Below are positions 57,401 through 64,000 of a DNA stretch of 64,000 nt, piece after piece. Source of the DNA: Carettochelys insculpta. Lineage: Eukaryota > Chordata > Testudines > Carettochelyidae. Numbering within the stretch: the stretch's first letter is position 1; each line of letters opens with the position of its first letter. Position numbers and translations under genes: made by a program. The stretch lies in assembly GCF_033958435.1 (NCBI RefSeq), contig NC_134137.1:177829501-177893500 (forward strand), in the 5' to 3' direction. The notes under the pieces are model-generated. The model was not told the origin of the DNA. It did no database searches and saw only the letters and a program-made list of their open reading frames with translations.

Positions 57401-57681
57401 GATGGGGATGACCGTTGGAGCTCGTGTTGCCTCTTACACAGCATGCAGCTGCCTAGGACATCACGAAATTTGGGGAAATGTGCTGCCCCAATGTTATGGT
57501 GCCCTACTTTATGTATTGGTAGGGACAGCCCTGGGGGCTATAAATTGCCATGCTAAGAGGGGTGGGGGCTCAGGCCTGGCATTAATTAAGAACAGCAGAG
57601 CCCAGATGGAAAGCTGGCATTCGGGAAAGACGACAAAAAGAACTACCAGCAAAGAGGGGTTGGAAATCATCCATTGTTTGA

Positions 57682-57975
57682 GGCCTGGTCTACACTACCC
57701 ACCCCCACAGTCTTCCCCCTTCCAATCTAAACCATAGAACATGAGCTACACAAATGGCGTAGCTGAAGTCAACGTGCTTACCACAGTGTCTTCCGCATGG
57801 TAAGGTTGGCAGGGGCTGATCTCCCAGTGACTCCATGTACTTTTTGCCTCCTGTTGGAGTACCGGAATCAATGGGAGAGCGCACAGAGATCGGATTTATT
57901 GCGTCTAAGCAGACGTGACAAAATCGACAGCTGATGGCTTCACTGCTACAGCATAGATCCACTGTGTAATGGAGA
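57682..57975. mobile_element. MITE with GTCTACAC left end
   Basis: Begins GGCCTGGTCTACACTACCCA with TGA before it (57,679-57,681). CGTCTAAGCAGACGTGACAA and TGTCGATTTT-type words lie in the interior. A TGA also follows 57,971, but a convincing right terminus was not seen, so the right edge is uncertain. Confidence 0.45.
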
Positions 57976-59859
57976 TAAACCCTGATGTAGCAAGACCACA
58001 AAAACATACCAGACAGGAATCACAAAAGGACAGAAAGGGGAGAAAGGACAGCGGTGAGGGAAGACATCAAAAACCATCATTTGCATTGACATTTACAATC
58101 ACCAACAAACTATTCTCTCTTCTAGGCTCCGCTTTCAGAATCTGGCACCTCTGTCTCATGATAAATATTCCAATGAGAACAGTCAGAGACAACCCAAATG
58201 CATTTTTAAACAGCAGCTGGTAAAATGGACACATTGCAATTTAAAGAGTGTAATCTTGTGGCCTTCTTTGGATAGCTCATTACTAGTTGAAACCAATTTG
58301 TCTTCCACTGTCCATGATATTGTTTTGTTTTTTGTTATGGCAAAGCAAATTTTTGGAACACATTTCAGAAGTCCTAGTTTTCTTCCAATTGGCACAAAAC
58401 AGCAAGTTGCTTACAATGAACCTCATGTCTCTGAGCCAAGTCTTGAAATATATAATCAACTGCAAATGTTTTGGGGTGGACGACTGACGAATGCAGTAAC
58501 TTTATCACTTCTTCCATTTTTTACCATTAGCCAATCTGAAATCTCAAGGCAGGCAGCTGTCTTTTTAGTTTAAGCAAAACTTTTGAAAATAATTAAATCA
58601 GCTGCAAGGCACTTTGAATTTGTGTACTCCTAGTAATAATAAATTCAGTAGTAGTATTAGTACAGTAGCATCTGGCCTAAAGTGCCACAATCCAGATAGT
58701 CTGGTAATTTCTACAGTGATAAAAACTAAACAGAAATATGTAATATTTTTCATCCCTTGTAAAAACACTTCCCTTTTCCTGAAATCGAGAAGCAACTTCT
58801 TCACCCCACCCCATACATTTTATGTTTCAGCAAATATTACAGACTCATTGGAATATAAAACATTCCCCTTTCCAGTCACTATTTTTTCTGTTCTTCTACT
58901 GGGAGAGAAGCCAGTTACTTCATTTAGGTCCTGCCTTCAGGAGTTTCCAAACATGCTTATCATTTACAGCGGCAATTTTTTCCACCTGTGATTTGTATAT
59001 ATAATGAGAACATCCAGGAGTGTATTAGTAAGGATTGGAAGAGTTTGGAAGGGCTACATAGCACTTTATTTCAGGGAAGAAGACAATCTCTAACAGATGG
59101 AAGTAGTTACTCCATAAATTATCTACTTTATGGTGTCTTGCACCCTCTTCCGTAGTGTCTGATGTTGGCCACAATTTGAGCTAGAAGGAATGGGATGGAC
59201 CTCATCTATGATCCAGTACAGAAATTCTACAATCAGTCCTGAACAAACACAGCCAGATTAACTTGTATGTGGAGAGTTTTAGAATGTTTCTTGCTCTTGT
59301 TGTAAATGAAGTGGGAAATGTCGATGATGCTGAAGAATATAAGGCTGGTGTTCATGTCTAGTCTAACTGCCGTGGGTTTTTTTCCATGTGGGGGTGGTGG
59401 GGAAGAAGGGAGAGGAAGATCCAGAACACCTGCATGAGTCGTTTAGTAAAAAAGCTGCCCTCCGTTTGTCCAAAGAAGCTCACTTTACTTTGAGGTTTGG
59501 AGGCCAATCTTTCCTCATCTATTTACACCCAATAAATCTCACTCATTTTGCAGTATTTAAAAAATAGCTAAAAGTGGAAAAAAATGTTTTACAAGTTAAA
59601 GCATGGCTGCATTTAATAGCTTAGCTTTTATTTTAAAAAATGTGTAATAGGCAAGCCTTAGGCATGCAACCTTTGCTTCTATTCTCAGTTTCTGCTTCTC
59701 TGCAAAGGATCTCAGTTTAATAGTTTGAAGGGGTACTTAGTACCCTAAACCAAACAAAAATACAACTTGTCAGCCACAGCAAATATAAGGCACCTTTCCT
59801 CTGAAAAATCAATCACAAATAGGCTTTGTAAACTTGTCAACTGAAGTACAAAGCACTGA
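57976..59859. other. No gene recognised
   Basis: AT-rich DNA with short open frames only. Confidence 0.55.
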
Positions 59860-60010
59860 TCTGCATTGATAAGGTCCTGGACTGGAGTCAGGAGACAAAG
59901 TTCTATTTTGGGCTCTGTCATTAACCTGTTGTGTAATCCCGGGAAAGCCACTTTACCTCTCTGGGCCTGTGCTTCATCTCCCACCCTTGCTCTGCATTCT
60001 CCATTTAGAA
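59860..60010 (+). mobile_element. MIR-like SINE
   Basis: GGTCCTGGACTGGAGTCAGG, GGGCTCTGTCATTAACCTGT, GTGTAATCCCGGGAAAGCCA and CTCTGGGCCTGTGCTTCATC follow the MIR core order closely. Old and inactive. Confidence 0.75.
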
Positions 60011-60023
60011 TTGTAAACGTTGA

Positions 60024-60318
60024 GGGCAGGTCCACACGAGACCTGAAAGTCAGTCCTAGATATGCAGTTCCAGTTATGGCACTTGCATAGCTGGAATTGA
60101 CGAATCTACGATCGACTTACCTGGCCCTCCTCGCAGCGGGAGGTTGATGGGAGAAACACTCCCATCAAATTCCCTTAGTCCTCATGAGAATGAGGCAAAC
60201 AGGGGTTGACTGTTGAGCCCTGATCATTCAATTTCATGTGTCCCTACCAGCTGCACGAAATTGAACCCTAGAAGATCGACCCTGACCAGTCAATCTCCTG
60301 GCTAGTGTAGATGTACCC
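60024..60318. mobile_element. MITE family C, copy 3
   Basis: Starts GGGCAGGTCCACACGAGACC, ends GGCTAGTGTAGATGTACCC, flanked by TGA on both sides (60,021-60,023 and 60,319-60,321). Closest relative at 54,256. Confidence 0.85.
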
Positions 60319-60329
60319 TGAGGTAGGGA

Positions 60330-60430
60330 TTGGTCGCTTGCTATGCATTTAATACAGCACCAACCACAATGGGGTCTTCATTTCAGATGGGACTTCTGGG
60401 TACCACCACATTATAAAATCAGGAAAAAGT
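60330..60430 (+). repeat. Old amniote interspersed repeat
   Basis: TTTAATACAGCACCAACCAC then AATGGGGTCTTCATTTCAGA resembles the tail of the repeat at 11,370. Diverged. Confidence 0.4.
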
Positions 60431-60876
60431 GTCAACTCCAGAGCTGAGTGAATTTCACAATAGATTTTGCTTCCAATATTACTTATATATAACGAGTTAA
60501 ATTCAGTTGGGCTTCTGCCTCTTCTGTGAAGCTTTCATGAATGTTCATCAATGAAGAATGTCTCAAGAGTTGTAAAATTCAGGTCCTCACTGGTGTAAGT
60601 TATCATAATTCCACTGACATCGCTGAAGCCATGGCAATTCACCCAGTTGAGCCTCTGCTCCTTCGTTCTCAAATATTTACTGGGTGCATGCCAGGCCAGT
60701 GGGAAGGGGCACTGTTTTCACAGCAGGCGTAGAGGATTTTCAAAACCCTTCTGACAGTGCCCAGGCATAGAGATTATTAAACAAGACAAGAATATGAGCA
60801 CACTTTTGCACATCATAATTTTGCAGAGTTTAATTTTGTTTTGGAATGCTGACACAATGAGCCAATGAGTCTTATA
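60431..60876. other. No gene recognised
   Basis: Nothing identifiable between the two repeats. Confidence 0.5.
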
Positions 60877-61204
60877 GGCCATGTCTACATTAGCCCCAAA
60901 CTTCAAAATGGCCATGCACTTTGAAATTGATGCGGCTCATCACGACGGGGCTCCTTTTCGAAAGGACCCCGCCTACTTCCAAGTCCCCTTATTCCCATCT
61001 GCTCATAGGAATAAGGGGACTTCAAAGTAGGCAGGGTCCTTTCGAAAAGGAGCCCCGTCAGGGGGAGCTGCGTCAATTTCGAAGTGCCACAGCCACCCGC
61101 ATGCTAATAAGGTGCTGAATATGTATTTCAGCGCTTCATTAGTAAACTTCGAAATGGCCATTTACATGGCCATTTCGAAGTTTGGGGCTAGTGTAGACAT
61201 AGCC
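60877..61204. mobile_element. Fold-back MITE, shorter relative of 20,067
   Basis: Starts GGCCATGTCTACATTAGCCC and ends GGGGCTAGTGTAGACATAGCC, with ATA on both sides (60,874-60,876 and 61,205-61,207). About 100 bp of the left arm (the CATTTCGAAGTTTACTAATG region) are missing compared with 20,067, while the right arm is complete, so the palindrome is asymmetric. Confidence 0.85.
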
Positions 61205-61207
61205 ATA

Positions 61208-61895
61208 GTGACCTTTTTATAAACATAAATTATTCCTCAAACAAGTTTTGTTCCCTAAAAGATTTTTTTAAAACTTGAACACCTTAATTCTGTTTGCTGC
61301 TACTTCTTGAACACTGATGCTTCTGACCAAGAGAGCAAAAACCTCAGAGTTTTCCAGACTTTCTCCCAATTATAGAGGAGAACTGAACTCTCCCATCCAG
61401 GAAGTAGATATAATGGCATGAACATGATAAGTCACAGCCACCCAATAATGCTCAGATTTTGAATAATGAATTATGTGTGGCAGAAGTTTCAAGAAAAATC
61501 CAAGGAGAAAAAAAATAAATCATTTATTGGATAAATTAAAACAACTGTGACATCATTAAAATTTCCTAGAAGGTACTTGGGACATAATGAGGAGTCTATA
61601 TACATTGAATGAATTTTCCTACCATGAATTGTTTGCACAGTTCTAATACAAGCACCACCACTGAACCCAATGGTATGTTCAGTAACGTCTGAATTCTGCC
61701 ATCCCAGTGCAGGGCAATACATAGGAAATGAAAAAGTTACAATAGACATGGCCAAAAAGAGGTGCAAACCATGCATGGAATGGCTTGCTGGGAAATTCCT
61801 AGAGTCCAAAGAAAGACCCCTTTCCTTGTTTACCTTAAAAGGAAGCAGGATTAAAAAAAAAACACCTTAACCTATGTGTTGATTAGAATGTATTA
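61208..61895. other. No gene recognised
   Basis: AT-rich; open frames near 61,489-61,809 (minus) have no recognised domain. Confidence 0.5.
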
Positions 61896-61903
61896 TAGGA
61901 GGC

Positions 61904-62197
61904 CAGTGGTTCCCAATGTTTTCACTAGTACAGACACCCAATCATCCCTTCCAACCCATCAAAGCAAATTCTAGCCACTATCTACACTTAATTAGATGAA
62001 AAAGGAAACCATCACATGGATTTTCAGACAGCAATTAATAACATTAATGGAAGATATTTAATATAAAATAATAAGTGATTGTAACTCTGCAATGTATTTA
62101 AAAATAGCTTATTTTCTACGACAATTTTTATTTATCTTTTATTGTTTTTCACAGACCCCCTGCAATACCCTCACAGACCCCAGTTTGGGAACCACTG
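61904..62197. mobile_element. hAT-type miniature element
   Basis: 294 bp. Left CAGTGGTTCCCAATGTTTTC, right CCCCAGTTTGGGAACCACTG: classic hAT termini. Flanking 8-mers TAGGAGGC (61,896-61,903) and TACTAGGC (62,198-62,205) agree at six of eight positions, fitting an old 8-bp duplication. Confidence 0.85.
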
Positions 62198-62205
62198 TAC
62201 TAGGC

Positions 62206-64000
62206 AATCCCTCCCCTGCTGCCTGGAGGGCACACTTCGAGAGCAGGTACCTTTGATTTGAAACAATTTGTTCTTGGGTGCGGGGTGTTGCCTGTTGCCA
62301 GTTCTGCGGCAGGCAGGCGCATGTGCACACACACACACACTGCTCAGTGGCTTTCCCCAGTGATTCCTTTCTTGTCAAGTTCAGGACCTCCCCAGCAGGA
62401 TCTATACATTGTGTCCACTCTGACACACTTCACGCTTTGAAGCGGAGCTGGATAAAATTATCTCAAGAAACCAAATGCCAAACACACACTTTTACCAAAA
62501 CCAGAACAGTTTTTTATTTTTTTTGACAAAAATCCAGAATAAATATTTCCACAGAAGATTAACAAACAGTGCAAAGTTTCCTGTAAAAAAACCCTGACTT
62601 TTACTAGCTCTGGTTTGTAGCATCTAAGTGACTTTAGCATCTACACAAGGCCTTCGATTCCCTTGGTCTGCAGTCACAGATGACTTTAGGAAATGATCAG
62701 GGGGAGGCTTTTTTCAAAGGCACAAAGGACAGTTAGGTTCACAACTCCCACTTAATTTCAGTGGCAATTGGTTTCCTACTCCGCTTTTGAAAATACTCAC
62801 CATGGAGCTCGGTCAGTCACAGCTGTGTGTTATGCACCCCTACTTCATTTGGAGCATTGATAACAATGCATTAAATAGTTCCAAGATACTGCTCAGGTGC
62901 AAATAATGATTTTCAAACCACATGACTTGGTCAAATCAACACCATTTCCCATCCATTAGAGACCCTTAGCAAAGCTTTCATGAATATGGTCAAGTTTAGA
63001 ATTTGTAAAAACAAAACAAAAAAGCCACCTGGATGCTAGGACAGTTCCAGAGGATGTGGATTTTTAATTTTATTCTAGTCAGGTTTTTTTCATGCCTTGG
63101 AGTAAATATAACTAGAAACTCCTATTATGAAGTTTAGGCTCAAAATCTATTTAGGCTTGGATATTATTTATGCAGGTGTATAACTTTAAGCATGTGAATT
63201 GTCATACTGTGACTTGTCCTACTGGATTCTATTAGGTTAATCCTGTACCTGATATTAAGCACGTGCATAGTGTTACCAGAACTGGGCCTCAGCCTAAGTC
63301 AATCCTAAACTTTATATGAGACTCTGCTATTAAAAAGGAAACTACTTTTTTAAACCTCAAGCCTCTGGGGAAAGAAATATACATGTCCACTACATTATTA
63401 CAAAAACTACTGTATAGGAACATGATAGTCTGAATGTTTTTACATTTAAGAAAACAACTTGTGAAATGAAATATATTCCTATGCACGAGTAATGTGGTTT
63501 GCCTGTCCTCTTCTACCCAAATTTATTTTCTAGTTTGTAGAAAGCATTTCTTTCTAGCCAAAGCAACCCCTTGTAGGAATACACATGAATTTGTATTACA
63601 GAACGGTAAAGTCTTTTCTGCTTGAAGACATGACATCAAAATAACAGCGTGCCACTCCAGTTAGAATCTCATTTAATCAAGCTCTTAATAATTGGGAAAA
63701 GCTTGAGTAGCACCAGGAGGTGCCAGTTAGGGATCAGGGCTGCCTTTTGCAAGGCAGCATGTACACATACAATGAAAGGACAACAGAGGCCCTCAAAAGT
63801 TTACAAACAAACAGGGGAGCTGAAAGGATAGCCAGATATCTAGACAGCGGGAGGCTGTTCCATGCAGCTAGAAGGGGCAGGGCCTCAGGTGGAAGGGGCA
63901 TGACTGGGGCAGTCCCTATTTCTTACCCCCACCCCACCTGCCTTGTGCGTCGGGGTCCTGGCTGTTGCGCACATCAGGTGTCCGAGCTGCCCCCAGCCAT
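62206..64000. other. No gene; short (CA)n
   Basis: A (CA)n run sits at about 62,325-62,340. The last ~130 bp (63,860-64,000) become GC-rich in a way typical of turtle dispersed repeats, but the window ends before it can be named. No gene supported. Confidence 0.5.

Noticed and set aside
56005..57556. Several frames of 110-207 codons near 56-57.5 kb
   Set aside because: GC-rich, low-complexity, overlapping on both strands, with no recognisable domain or splice structure.

Overview
The window looks like non-coding DNA from a vertebrate, most likely a cryptodiran turtle. The evidence is a tRNA-headed SINE with a CR1-like tail of the turtle 'Cry' type (about 17,656-17,856), CR1-type LINE remains, Penelope-like retroelements (PLEs) with a GIY-YIG endonuclease, and many Harbinger-type miniature elements. 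I could not support any host protein-coding exon, tRNA gene or CRISPR array. Almost everything recognisable is mobile DNA or its decay products, separated by AT-rich unique-looking stretches.

Layout. 0-2.8 kb: end of a MITE and a decayed LINE. 2.8-4.3 kb: a head-to-head PLE dimer. 4.3-7.6 kb: mostly featureless. 7.6-9.0 kb: a MITE nested in another copy of the same family. 9.7-11.3 kb: CR1 LINE remnant interrupted by GC-rich DNA. 13.0-14.6 kb: a second PLE dimer inserted in a tRNA-like SINE. 17.5-22.6 kb: cluster of MITEs, two of them near-palindromic, plus a single PLE fragment. 23.6-25.7 kb: half of a Harbinger element (Myb-like gene only). 25.9-26.6 kb: MITE. 26.9-27.2 kb: a third, very short PLE dimer. 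27.4-31.7 kb: an old two-gene Harbinger element. 31.7-38.4 kb: several short DNA transposons. 41.5-43.1 kb: antisense CR1-like LINE and a fossil Harbinger transposase. 45.1-49.0 kb: a 3.9-kb Harbinger element with both genes recognisable, probably sitting in an LTR-like sequence. 49-64 kb: sparse, with a few MITEs, PLE fragments, a MIR-like SINE, a hAT miniature element and one striking 96-bp hairpin.

How the parts relate. The 3.9-kb Harbinger element at 45,110-48,990 carries a PIF/Harbinger transposase (+) and a Myb/SANT-like partner protein (-) in convergent orientation. The roughly 0.7-kb MITEs at 8,054, 19,332, 25,921 and 35,507 match its left ~400 bp joined to its right ~310 bp, so they are internal-deletion products of this element type. 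Many other miniature families in the window share the same terminal word (GTCTACAC or close variants), and several show 3-bp target duplications, suggesting one transposase group served all of them. The three PLE dimers have outward-facing 3' ends, 5'-truncated centres and direct flanking duplications of 12, 14 and 18-19 bp, so each appears to have been inserted as one unit. This repeated architecture is the most interesting signal in the window.
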